NCBI RefSeq assembly: GCF_003012815.1
Contig: NZ_PXYJ01000001.1
Location: forward strand, 372,001 to 436,000
DNA length: 64,000 bases
Origin: Allosphingosinicella vermicomposti
Lineage (GTDB): Bacteria; Pseudomonadota; Alphaproteobacteria; Sphingomonadales; Sphingomonadaceae
Reading direction: 5' to 3'
The notes under the pieces are model-generated. The model was not told where the DNA came from and made no database searches. It was given only the letters and a program-made list of their open reading frames with translations. How positions within the stretch are numbered: the stretch's first letter is position 1; each line of letters begins with the position of its first letter. Both the position numbers and the translations under genes were made by a program. Of this stretch, positions 50,179-57,027 are shown piece after piece.

Positions 50179-50679
50179 ATGTTGGCGGGGATGAATGCCG
50201 CGACTCAGATCTGCTTCAGGGCGGTGGAGCCATTGCCGCTGCACCATAGCTGGCCGCTGTTCGAGCGGGAGCGGCGGTTTGACCTTGGGCGGCTGCTCGA
50301 TTGGCCAGGGGCGGCCTTTCCCGCCACCGCTTCGCCGCTCGCCAATGAAGAGGAGCTGGCGCGGCTCGGCATCGGGCGGTGGGAGTGCGACCTTGATGGC
50401 GATCGCCTGACCTGGAGCGCGGGGGTTTACGATCTTTTCGGATTGCCGCGCGGGGCGCCTGTGCGGCGGGACGAAACGGTGGCGCTTTATATCGAGGAAT
50501 CGCGGTCCGGGATGGAGCGGCTGCGCGCTTATGCGATCCGGCACCAGCGCGGCTTCACCTTCGATGCGCAGATCAGGCCCGCGAGCGGCGGGGACGCGCG
50601 CTGGATGCGGCTGATCGCTGCGCCGGTGTGCGAGGGTGGACGGGTGACGCGGCTGCATGGATTGAAGCAGCGGCTTTGA
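50179..50679 (+). CDS. PAS-domain protein
   Basis: A 166-residue protein that is mostly a single PAS fold (about 58-160; LGIGRWECDLDGDRLTWSAG, VYDLFGLPRGAPVRRDETVA, IRPASGGDARWMRLIAAPV). There is no attached kinase, cyclase or helix-turn-helix domain, so it should work by binding a partner. The start could be the ATG at 50179 or 50191. The gap 50038-50178 before it shows no clear element. Confidence 0.8.
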   Translation: MLAGMNAATQICFRAVEPLPLHHSWPLFERERRFDLGRLLDWPGAAFPATASPLANEEELARLGIGRWECDLDGDRLTWSAGVYDLFGLPRGAPVRRDETVALYIEESRSGMERLRAYAIRHQRGFTFDAQIRPASGGDARWMRLIAAPVCEGGRVTRLHGLKQRL

Positions 50680-50721
50680 GGCTGGGTGCTTGGGGGTGTT
50701 GGTGGCGCGGTTTCGGGGGCT

Positions 50722-50917
50722 GTGCTGGCTGGAACGTCCTTCGATAGGCTCAGGACTAGCGGGGTTGGTGGGGCCTTGGGCCTCGGTCTTGTAATGCGGT
50801 GCCCTTCCTGCCGCTAGGGCTGAGCTTGTCGAAGCCCGTGTGCATCGTTCGGGCGTGGGATTGCGAGCCGTGCTGGCTGGAACGTCCTTCGACAGGCTCA
50901 GGACTAGCGGGTTGGGG
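50722..50917. repeat. Cluster of three family A palindromes with a direct duplication
   Basis: A family A half-unit at 50733-50762, a unit at 50811-50838 in the opposite sense, and a third at 50881-50910 fill the gap 50680-50944. The first and third are embedded in a longer direct repeat (GTGCTGGCTGGAACGTCCTT plus the following 25 bases at 50722 and 50870), which indicates local duplication. I see no gene here. Confidence 0.8.
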
Positions 50918-50944
50918 ACAAGATCCTGTGGAGGAGGGGGCGTT

Positions 50945-52258
50945 CTATTGCGGAGCGGACTGTGGCGGCGTGGTGGGGGTGACGCGCCAGATCGTGTTTG
51001 AGAGGTCGTCCGCGACGATGAGGGCGCCGCGGGGATCGAGGGTTACGCCGACGGGGCGGCCGCGGGTTTTGCCGTCCTCTCCGAAGAAACCGGTGACGAA
51101 ATCGATCGGCTGGCCGGCGGGGCGGCCATTGCGGAAAGGGACGAAGACGACCTTATAGCCGACGGGGGGCGAGCGGTTCCAGCTGCCATGTTCTCCGACG
51201 AACACGCCGTCCGCGAAGGGTGCGCCCATGACGGGGGTGGAGAAAGCAAGGCCGAGGGCCGCGACGTGGGAGCCGAGCGCATAATCGGGACGAATGGTGG
51301 CGGCGACCTTGTCCGGCCTTTGCGGGCGGACGCGGTTGTCGGCATTCCGGCCCCAATAGGCATAGGGCCAGCCGTAGAAGCCGCCTTCGCGCACCGATGT
51401 GAGATAATCGGGGACGAGATTGGGGCCGATCTCATCGCGTTCGTTGACCACCGCCCAGAGCGCGCCGGTGCCGGGTTGGAAGGTGAGCGCGGTGGGGTTG
51501 CGGATGCCGGATGCGAAGGTCTTGTGGGCGCCGGTCTGCGCGTCGATCTGCCAGATGACGGCGCGGTCCTGCTCCGCCATCATGCCGCGTTCGCCGACAT
51601 TGCTGTTCGATCCGATGCCGACATAGAGGAAGCGGCCGTCGGGGCTGGCGGTGAGGGCCTTTGTCCAGTGGTGATTGATTTGGCTCGGCAGGTCGGTGAC
51701 CTTGACGGGCGGGGCGGCCGCCCTGGTCTGGCCGGGTCGATAGTCGAAGCGGACGACGGCGTCCTGATTGGCGACGTAGATGGCGCCGTTGGCGAAAGCG
51801 AGGCCGTAGGGGGCGTTCAGATTTTCGGCGAAGATCGTGCGGCCTTCGTACGTGCCGTCGCCGTCCGCGTCGCGGAGCAGGGTGAGGCGGTTGCCGCCTT
51901 TTACCGCGCTTGTCCCCTGCGCCTTGATGATGCCGGCGAGCACGTCCTTTGGTGTCAGCTTGGGCGCGTTGCCGCCTTTCCCTTCCGCGACCAGGATGTC
52001 GCCATTGGGGAGGGCCAGGGTCTGGCGCGGGATTTTGAGATCGGTCGCGATGGCGCGGATCGTGTAGCCTTCCGGCACGGAGGGCATCGCGCCGTCCCAA
52101 TTTGCAGGGTCGGCGATCTTCATCGAGGGGAGGAGGCCGCGCTGGGGATCGGGAAGGGCGGGGTTGGCGCCATAGGTTTGCTGGGCGGGCTCCTTCCCGC
52201 AAGCGGCGAGCAGCAAGGCGGGGAGGGCGGCGGCGAGGATCAGGCGGGCGCGGGTCAT
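50945..52258 (-). CDS. PQQ-dependent sugar (sorbosone-type) dehydrogenase, lipoprotein
   Basis: A 437-residue exported protein, with a signal peptide and lipobox LLAAC (lipidated Cys about 20). The rest is a six-bladed beta propeller like soluble aldose sugar/L-sorbosone dehydrogenases (PYGLAFANGAIYVANQD, GRFLYVGIGSNSNVGERG, REGGFYGWPYAYWG, VFVGEHGSWNRSPPVGYKV). It probably oxidises a sugar in the periplasm. Start ATG at 52258 overlaps the stop of the DUF2231 gene (ATGA), so the long upstream frame is rejected. Cofactor use is inferred from family. Confidence 0.88.
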   Translation of the reverse strand: MTRARLILAAALPALLLAACGKEPAQQTYGANPALPDPQRGLLPSMKIADPANWDGAMPSVPEGYTIRAIATDLKIPRQTLALPNGDILVAEGKGGNAPKLTPKDVLAGIIKAQGTSAVKGGNRLTLLRDADGDGTYEGRTIFAENLNAPYGLAFANGAIYVANQDAVVRFDYRPGQTRAAAPPVKVTDLPSQINHHWTKALTASPDGRFLYVGIGSNSNVGERGMMAEQDRAVIWQIDAQTGAHKTFASGIRNPTALTFQPGTGALWAVVNERDEIGPNLVPDYLTSVREGGFYGWPYAYWGRNADNRVRPQRPDKVAATIRPDYALGSHVAALGLAFSTPVMGAPFADGVFVGEHGSWNRSPPVGYKVVFVPFRNGRPAGQPIDFVTGFFGEDGKTRGRPVGVTLDPRGALIVADDLSNTIWRVTPTTPPQSAPQ

Positions 52259-52686
52259 TTCACGGCTCCCGCGCGGAGGGTGGAGAAGCCGATGACGACC
52301 GCCACGAGGATGAGGAGGAAGGCGATGGCCGACAGGATCGTCGCGTCCGGCATGCGGGCCCAGGCGTCCTTGGCGTGGACGAGGGCGTTGATAAAACCCG
52401 CGATCCACGCGGCGGCGAGGAGCAGGATATAGATCGTGCGGCGGCGGTCGCGGCGGACGTCGGCGCGGAACAGACCGATAAGCGCGGCGGCAAGCGCGAG
52501 GCCCGCGAAGACGAGGCCCGCGAGAATCAGCCAGGCGGAGAAGTTCGCCCACTGGATTTCGTAACTCGCGCCATATGCGAGGTCACTAAGCAAGGCGCCG
52601 AGGAAGCAGGGCAGGGCGGCGGCGAGGAAGACGGCGTGGACGGGATGGATGGCCCGTCGATAGATTGGGGTGACGGTCGTGGCCAC
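52255..52686 (-). CDS. DUF2231 family membrane protein
   Basis: A 143-residue protein with four hydrophobic helices (about 14-36, 47-70, 83-103, 117-139) and the DUF2231 opening RRAIHPVHAVFLAAALPCFL, which includes the conserved HP pair. It is coupled to the sugar dehydrogenase by a four-base overlap. It may be an electron-transfer partner or anchor, but this is conjecture. Confidence 0.82.
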   Translation of the reverse strand: MATTVTPIYRRAIHPVHAVFLAAALPCFLGALLSDLAYGASYEIQWANFSAWLILAGLVFAGLALAAALIGLFRADVRRDRRRTIYILLLAAAWIAGFINALVHAKDAWARMPDATILSAIAFLLILVAVVIGFSTLRAGAVK

Positions 52687-52836
52687 GGCCTTCCTCCTTG
52701 CTGGTCGGAGCCCCGAACGGGCCTATGGCGAGGAAATGCGGGCGCAAGGAAGATGTTCCGTCCGTAACAATCGGGGCGGCAAGTGGGGTCGCGTCGGCCC
52801 TTGGCTGCGGCGGGCGGGCGCCCTATCCTCCTTTCC

Positions 52837-53040
52837 ATGCAGGACATTCAGAACATCGTCATTCTGACCGGCGCGGGAATTTCGGCGGAGAGCGGGGTTG
52901 CGACGTTTCGGGGGCCGGACGGGCTGTGGGAAGGGCACCGGGTTGAGGATCGAGAGAGTTCCCGATGCACCTCCCACCGAACGTCTGCTTTCGACCTATT
53001 GCGGACATTCGGCACGTCGCTGGCTAACCGGCTGATGTGA
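52837..53040 (+). pseudogene. Truncated sirtuin (cobB) 5' fragment
   Basis: A 67-codon frame. Residues 1-38 match the NAD-binding start of CobB-type sirtuins exactly ([19 protein letters not shown], then [11 protein letters not shown]), after which the sequence abruptly becomes unrelated (from RESSRC). The break after TTGAGGAT (52943-52950) is also present at 53886-53893 in the intact gene. This is the displaced original 5' end of the gene now starting at 53756. It probably has no function. Confidence 0.88.
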
Positions 53041-53043
53041 GCC

Positions 53044-53232
53044 TCAACGCCAGTCTGGCAACCACGTCAGCTTGAACTTCATCGCATCGGCCTTCGCTTC
53101 GAAGCGTGCGTAGTGCCCGTTCTCGACGCTGTAGGCGTTAAGCTCATAATGTCCCTTGATATGGTCGCGACACCAAGACTCAATCTCGGGCGGTGCGTTC
53201 GACATCGGCCACGGCTTCCGGAAGACGATCAC
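53044..53232 (-). CDS. Small hypothetical islet protein (62 residues)
   Basis: A 62-residue protein with an aromatic, charged sequence (PPEIESWCRDHIKGHYELNA, YSVENGHYARFEAKADAMKF) of unknown family; the look is phage-like. It overlaps the stop of the acetyltransferase gene by four bases, so the two are co-translated. It is unlike the flanking genes in composition, as expected for imported DNA. Confidence 0.65.
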   Translation of the reverse strand: MIVFRKPWPMSNAPPEIESWCRDHIKGHYELNAYSVENGHYARFEAKADAMKFKLTWLPDWR

Positions 53233-53714
53233 GCCGCTTCGATCTTCCGCATATATTGAAGTGCCGCTTCGCCTGAGTGCTCGTCTGCGACTTCTTTCGT
53301 GGGACCACCGATCACCTGTTCCGCGACCTTCTGGGAGGCGATGTTTCGAATACCAACGATGGCTTCTATGTAGAACGACTTCATCCCGTTACGGGCCATT
53401 CCCGCTGTGAACTCGGCTATCGCGGCTTGAGCGATCTCTTTGCCAAGCCCGCGCTTCCGAAGGTGCTGCGGCACCGCGTAGCCGATTTGGAAGACCGGCT
53501 TCCCTTCGAACGGCTCCGCGTTGATGATCATTGCTATCGCGCCAACCGACTCACCGCGCATTTTGGCATAGGTGATTCTCATCTCGCCCATTGGGTGGTC
53601 GAGATGAACCAAGAGGTTCGGGTCGGTGTCACCTTGCTGCACCTTCAACTCGCCTCGCTTCAACGCGGGTTCGAAGGTCTTGAAGGCATCCATCGGGTTG
53701 ACGAGACTTGGCAT
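53229..53714 (-). CDS. GNAT family N-acetyltransferase
   Basis: A 161-residue protein. The acetyl-CoA-binding motif is QIGYAVPQHLRKRGLGKEIA (R/Q-x-x-G-x-G as RKRGLG), followed by the usual helix and a C-terminal strand with NIASQKVAEQ, which is like RimJ/RimL-type or small-molecule acetyltransferases. The ATG at 53714 follows AAGGAGAGG. It lies in the islet, 41 bases from the divergent chimeric sirtuin, so an acetyltransferase and a deacylase arrived or ended up side by side. Substrate unknown. Confidence 0.8.
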   Translation of the reverse strand: MPSLVNPMDAFKTFEPALKRGELKVQQGDTDPNLLVHLDHPMGEMRITYAKMRGESVGAIAMIINAEPFEGKPVFQIGYAVPQHLRKRGLGKEIAQAAIAEFTAGMARNGMKSFYIEAIVGIRNIASQKVAEQVIGGPTKEVADEHSGEAALQYMRKIEAA

Positions 53715-53755
53715 ATCCTCTCCTTGATTGTGTTTGCATCGGAGATAAGCGGGGC

Positions 53756-54484
53756 GTGAACACGATCAAGATCAACAACATCGTCGTGCTAACAGGCGCG
53801 GGAATCTCAGCCGAAAGCGGGCTTGAGACATTCCGAAAGCGCAATGGCGAGACGTTTTGGCCGGTAGGTGACGACGTTTTTCCACTTGAGGATGTCGCGA
53901 CGGCGGAGGCTTTCGCGCGCGATCCGGAGCTTGTGCAGACTTTTTACGATCAGCGGCGGGCGAAGCTCGGCACGGTCGCGCCCAATGCGACGCACCGGGC
54001 GCTGGCGCGGCTGGACGCGGAATGGCCGGGCGACTTGCTGATCGTGACGCAGAATGTCGATGATCTTCACGAACGTGCCGGGGCGAAGCGGCTGCTTCAT
54101 ATGCATGGCGAGCTCAAGTCCGCCTGGTGCCTTGGCTGCGATGCGCGGTCGCGGTGGGAAGGCAATTTGATCGACGGCCCGGCTTGCCCGGCCTGTGGCG
54201 CGGAGGGGCAGTTGCGGCCGGACATCGTCTGGTTTGGCGAGATGCCTTATGAGATGGAGCGGATCGAGGAGGCGCTTCGCAAGGCCGATTTGTTCGTCAG
54301 CATCGGCACGTCGGGCGCGGTCTATCCGGCTGCGGGGTTCGTGCAGACCGCCCGCTACATGGGCGCGCGGACGCTGGAGATGAATTTGGAGCCCAGCCAG
54401 GGGAGCGTGTTCTTTCACGAAAGCCGGATCGGGCGGGCCGGGGATTTGGTGCCGGTGTGGGTGGATGAGATGCTGAAGCCATAA
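53756..54484 (+). CDS. cobB: NAD-dependent protein deacylase (sirtuin, CobB-like), chimeric 5' end
   Basis: A 242-residue sirtuin that removes acyl groups from lysines using [12 protein letters not shown] is near the N terminus, TQNVDDLHERAG mid-protein, catalytic His in LHMHGEL, zinc Cys in CLGCDARS and CPACGAEG, and NAD-contact GTSGAVYPAAGF. The GTG at 53756 is the likely start. The first 46 residues come from the islet and differ from the usual [15 protein letters not shown]: here FRKRNGETFWPVGDDVFPLED, with six extra residues at a conserved loop. Activity may therefore be altered. Only 41 bases separate it from the divergent acetyltransferase gene. Confidence 0.9.
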   Translation: MNTIKINNIVVLTGAGISAESGLETFRKRNGETFWPVGDDVFPLEDVATAEAFARDPELVQTFYDQRRAKLGTVAPNATHRALARLDAEWPGDLLIVTQNVDDLHERAGAKRLLHMHGELKSAWCLGCDARSRWEGNLIDGPACPACGAEGQLRPDIVWFGEMPYEMERIEEALRKADLFVSIGTSGAVYPAAGFVQTARYMGARTLEMNLEPSQGSVFFHESRIGRAGDLVPVWVDEMLKP

Positions 54485-54536
54485 AGCTTGGCATCAAAAA
54501 CTCAGTGTACTATATTTTAGCACAAGGAGCGTATCC

Positions 54537-54779
54537 ATGTCGCGAACTACATCTTTCGTCCTCGGAGATCATTTTGAAAGTTTTATCGGCGAGCAGTTGA
54601 TGCAAGGCCGCTATGGCAATGCGAGCGAGGTCGTGCGGGCAGGGCTCCGCCTCTTGGAGGAAAAGGAGGCCGAGTTTGCCCGCCTTCGCGCAGCCCTGAT
54701 CGCAGGTGAGGAAAGTGGCGCAGCAAAGCCGCTGTCGATCGACGCGATGAAGCGGAAAGGCCGCATGGCGAGTGCGTAA
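54537..54779 (+). CDS. parD: ParD-like antitoxin
   Basis: An 80-residue type II antitoxin with an N-terminal ribbon-helix-helix (FVLGDHFESFIGEQLMQGRY, YGNASEVVRAGLRLLEEKE) and a C-terminal tail that would wrap ParE. The sequence GTACTATATTTTAGCAC lies just upstream (54507-54523); it is strongly A/T-rich and palindromic in part, and is a likely promoter-operator for autorepression. It overlaps parE by eight bases. It was probably acquired together with parE. Confidence 0.93.
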   Translation: MSRTTSFVLGDHFESFIGEQLMQGRYGNASEVVRAGLRLLEEKEAEFARLRAALIAGEESGAAKPLSIDAMKRKGRMASA

Positions 54780-55065
54780 TCTGTTGATCCGGCCGCTGGC
54801 AGAAGCCGATTTGATCGGCATCTGGCGGTATACGGCCGGGCAATGGGGCGAGGCGCAGGCCGACACCTATCTCGACGAGATTGATGCTATCCTTCAACAC
54901 ATCAAGAGCAACCCGCTCATCGGCAGCGATTGTGGCGATGTGCGCCCTGGATACAGGAAGGCGGCAGCGGGCAGCCATCGGATCTTTTATCGATGTGACG
55001 CGGAGACTGTCGAGGTTGTCCGCATCCTACATGCGCGGATGGACGTCGACGGGCAAATACCCTGA
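54772..55065 (+). CDS. parE: ParE-like toxin
   Basis: A 97-residue RelE/ParE-fold toxin; ParE proteins poison DNA gyrase. Signatures are LAEADLIGIWRYTAGQWGEA at the N terminus, RPGYRKAAAGSHRIFYR in the core and VVRILHARMD near the C terminus. The GTG start at 54772 lies inside the end of parD, so the toxin is made only with the antitoxin. Its last base directly abuts the 3' end of the convergent era gene, leaving no room for a terminator. Confidence 0.93.
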   Translation: MRNLLIRPLAEADLIGIWRYTAGQWGEAQADTYLDEIDAILQHIKSNPLIGSDCGDVRPGYRKAAAGSHRIFYRCDAETVEVVRILHARMDVDGQIP

Positions 55066-55959
55066 TCACTCCACCCAGTCGAGGCCGATTTCGCGGTAGA
55101 GGCCGCGGTCTTCTTCCCATTTGGGATTTACCTTGACGTGCAGGAAAAGGTGGACCTTGCGGCCGAGAAGCTCGGAGAGCTCCTTGCGGGCCGCTTCGCC
55201 GATCTCCTTGATGCGTGCGCCGCGTTTGCCGAGGACAATGGCCTTCTGACTGTCGCGGCCGACGAGGATTTGCTGGTGGATGGCGACCGAGCCGTCCTTG
55301 CGCTCTTCATATTTCTCCGTCTCGATCGCGCTTTCATAGGGCAGTTCGGCGTGGAGCTGGTGGTAGAGCTGTTCGCGGGTGACTTCGGCGGCGAGCATGC
55401 GGTCGGTGGCGTCGGAAACCTGGTCTTCCGGAAAGTGCCAGGGGCCTTCGGGGACGCGGGCGGCGAGCGCGGCCTTCAAATCCGCGACGCCATCGCCGGT
55501 GGTGGCGGACACCATGAAGATTTCCTCGAAATCAAGGCGTTCGGAAAATTGGGTGACGAGGGTGAGGAGGTTTTCCTTTGCCGTCACGTCCACCTTGTTG
55601 AGGATCAGGATCTTGGGCTCGCGACGGGCCTTCAAAGTGTCGAGCATTTCTTCGATCCGGCGCGAGAAGCCGGTCTTGGCATCGACGACGAGCGCGATGA
55701 GGTCCGCATCCTGCGCGCCGCCCCAGGCGGCGGCGACCATGGCGCGATCGAGGCGGCGCTTGGGTTCGAAGATGCCGGGCGTGTCCATGAGGAGGATTTG
55801 CGCGCGCTCATGGATCGCGATGCCCATCAGGCTGACCCGCGTCGTTTGCGCCTTTGGGCTGACGATCGCGACCTTCTGGCCGACCAGGGCGTTTACGAGG
55901 GTGGATTTGCCCGCATTCGGGGCGCCCACGACGGCGACGAGGCCGCAATGTTCAGTCAT
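55066..55959 (-). CDS. era: GTPase Era
   Basis: A 297-residue essential GTPase for 30S ribosome maturation. G1 GAPNAGKST, G3 DTPGIF, G4 NKVD, and the C-terminal KH domain that binds 16S rRNA (VGRDSQKAIVLGKRGARIKE). Its ATG overlaps the stop of the GIY-YIG gene (ATGA), a coupling normally seen with rnc. It is the last gene of lepB-rnc-(GIY-YIG)-era and abuts parE tail to tail. Confidence 0.97.
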   Translation of the reverse strand: MTEHCGLVAVVGAPNAGKSTLVNALVGQKVAIVSPKAQTTRVSLMGIAIHERAQILLMDTPGIFEPKRRLDRAMVAAAWGGAQDADLIALVVDAKTGFSRRIEEMLDTLKARREPKILILNKVDVTAKENLLTLVTQFSERLDFEEIFMVSATTGDGVADLKAALAARVPEGPWHFPEDQVSDATDRMLAAEVTREQLYHQLHAELPYESAIETEKYEERKDGSVAIHQQILVGRDSQKAIVLGKRGARIKEIGEAARKELSELLGRKVHLFLHVKVNPKWEEDRGLYREIGLDWVE

Positions 55960-56279
55960 TTTACGTAAAACTCCGTTCGGCCTGAGCTTGTCGAAGGCCT
56001 GTCCTTACTTTTTGCGAGCCGGCTGATTTCTTCGAAATCGCCCCGAATTAACGCGAGCTTCTTGGCTCTGCTCCCGCCTTTAATTTTGCGTTCTGCGGCC
56101 AAGGCCTCTTCGCGCGAAGGTAAGGTTTCCGACCAGACTAACGTTACTGGAAGGTGGTTTCGCGTGAAGCCGGGGATTTGGCCTTGTTCGTGTTGTGCTA
56201 TGCGTCTTTCGAGATTGTCTGTGTGGCCGATATAGAGTCGGCCTGCGTTGCAGTGGAGCATGTAGGTCCAGAACGTCAC
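55956..56279 (-). CDS. GIY-YIG nuclease (URI-like) embedded in rnc-era operon
   Basis: A 107-residue single-domain GIY-YIG nuclease. TYMLHCNAGRLYIGHTDNLE contains both tyrosines, RRIAQHEQG the catalytic Arg, and SREEALAAERKIKG the metal-binding Glu. All the usual catalytic residues are present, so it should be active. The last 16 codons (DRPSTSSGRTEF) are translated from the left copy of an inverted repeat (55973-56006), and the right copy lies 20 bases upstream of the start. The composition is less GC-rich than rnc and era. It would be co-translated with era. Function is unknown; a mobility role is inferred. Confidence 0.88.
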   Translation of the reverse strand: MTFWTYMLHCNAGRLYIGHTDNLERRIAQHEQGQIPGFTRNHLPVTLVWSETLPSREEALAAERKIKGGSRAKKLALIRGDFEEISRLAKSKDRPSTSSGRTEFYVK

Positions 56280-56332
56280 GCTGGATGATGCGAAGAGGAA
56301 GGGCAGGCCTTCGACAGGCTCAGGCCGAACGG
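55973..56332. mobile_element. GIY-YIG gene with 34-bp inverted family A repeats
   Basis: The left arm 55973-56006 begins CCGTTCGGCCTGAGCTTGTC and the right arm 56299-56332 is its reverse complement with 32 of 34 bases matching. The arms share the core of the scattered family A repeat. The 360-bp unit contains nearly the whole nuclease gene and interrupts the usual rnc-era junction. No transposase is present. The layout suggests a nuclease-linked mobile palindrome, as RAYT transposases are linked to REP sequences. Confidence 0.65.
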
Positions 56333-56364
56333 TGCCGGTGAAGCCGAGGTGGGCTTTTTAGGCG

Positions 56365-57027
56365 TCACGAGACCTTCTCCAATAATGCCTTCGCCGCGGC
56401 GGTTTCGGCTTCTTGTTTGCTGGTGCCTTCGGCCTGGGCTTCGCCGACGCCTTGAATCGCGACTTCGACGATGAATTTGGGGGCGTGGTGGGCGCCGGTG
56501 CGGCCTTTGAGTTCGTAGGCGGGCGGGCGTTTGTTGTTGGCGGCGGCCCATTCCTGAAGGGCGGATTTGGGGTGCCTTGGCGCCTTGCTATGCTTTTCGG
56601 CGCGGTTGCCCCAGGACTTGCGGACGAAGGCGGTGGCGGCTTCGAGGCCGCCTTCCAGATAAAGGGCACCGATCAGGGCTTCGACAATATCGCCAAGGAC
56701 GTTGTCGCTTTCGGTCGCGCCGTCTTCGCGGGCCTGTTTGCCCAGAATCGCCTGCGCGCCGACGCCGAGGTCGCGGGCAACGTCGGCGCAGGTTTCGCGG
56801 GAGACGAGCACGTTGAAACGGCGGGAGAGCACGCCTTCGGGTTCGTTCGGGAAGAGGTCGAATATCCAGCTGGCGACGATCAGGCCGAGAACGCGATCGC
56901 CGAGGAATTCGAGGCGTTCATAATGATCGCCGCCCCGGCTGGCGTGGGTGAGGGCGCGGATGAAGAGAGCGGGGTCTTTCGGCTTGTGGCCGGTGACCTT
57001 TTCGACCCAGGCGGGAACGGGGCTCAT
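56365..57027 (-). CDS. rnc: Ribonuclease III
   Basis: A 220-residue double-strand-specific RNase that processes rRNA precursors. The signature ERLEFLGDRVLGLIV (about 37-51) and the second acidic cluster DNVLGDIVEALIGALYLEGG (about 108-127) form the active site. A C-terminal double-stranded RNA-binding domain follows (HPKSALQEWAAANNKRPPAY onward). Start ATG at 57027 overlaps the lepB stop (ATGA), so the longer frame is rejected. Confidence 0.97.
   Translation of the reverse strand: MSPVPAWVEKVTGHKPKDPALFIRALTHASRGGDHYERLEFLGDRVLGLIVASWIFDLFPNEPEGVLSRRFNVLVSRETCADVARDLGVGAQAILGKQAREDGATESDNVLGDIVEALIGALYLEGGLEAATAFVRKSWGNRAEKHSKAPRHPKSALQEWAAANNKRPPAYELKGRTGAHHAPKFIVEVAIQGVGEAQAEGTSKQEAETAAAKALLEKVS

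Larger units (their letters stand above)
52951..53893. mobile_element. 943-bp islet inserted in the sirtuin gene
   Basis: Bounded by an 8-bp direct repeat TTGAGGAT (52943-52950 and 53886-53893). Removing 52951-53893 joins GHRVED to VATAEAFARDPEL in one frame, recreating a canonical CobB. The islet carries two minus-strand genes and, at its right end, a diverged sirtuin start that replaces the displaced one. It looks lower in GC than its flanks. Its left end (52951-53043) has a GTCTGC..GCGGAC inverted motif. No transposase or integrase is present, so entry was probably by recombination of imported DNA. Confidence 0.8.

Noticed and set aside
50722-50917. CRISPR-like spaced repeats
   Set aside because: Only three units in alternating orientation with unequal spacing; they match the dispersed family A palindrome, and no cas genes are present.
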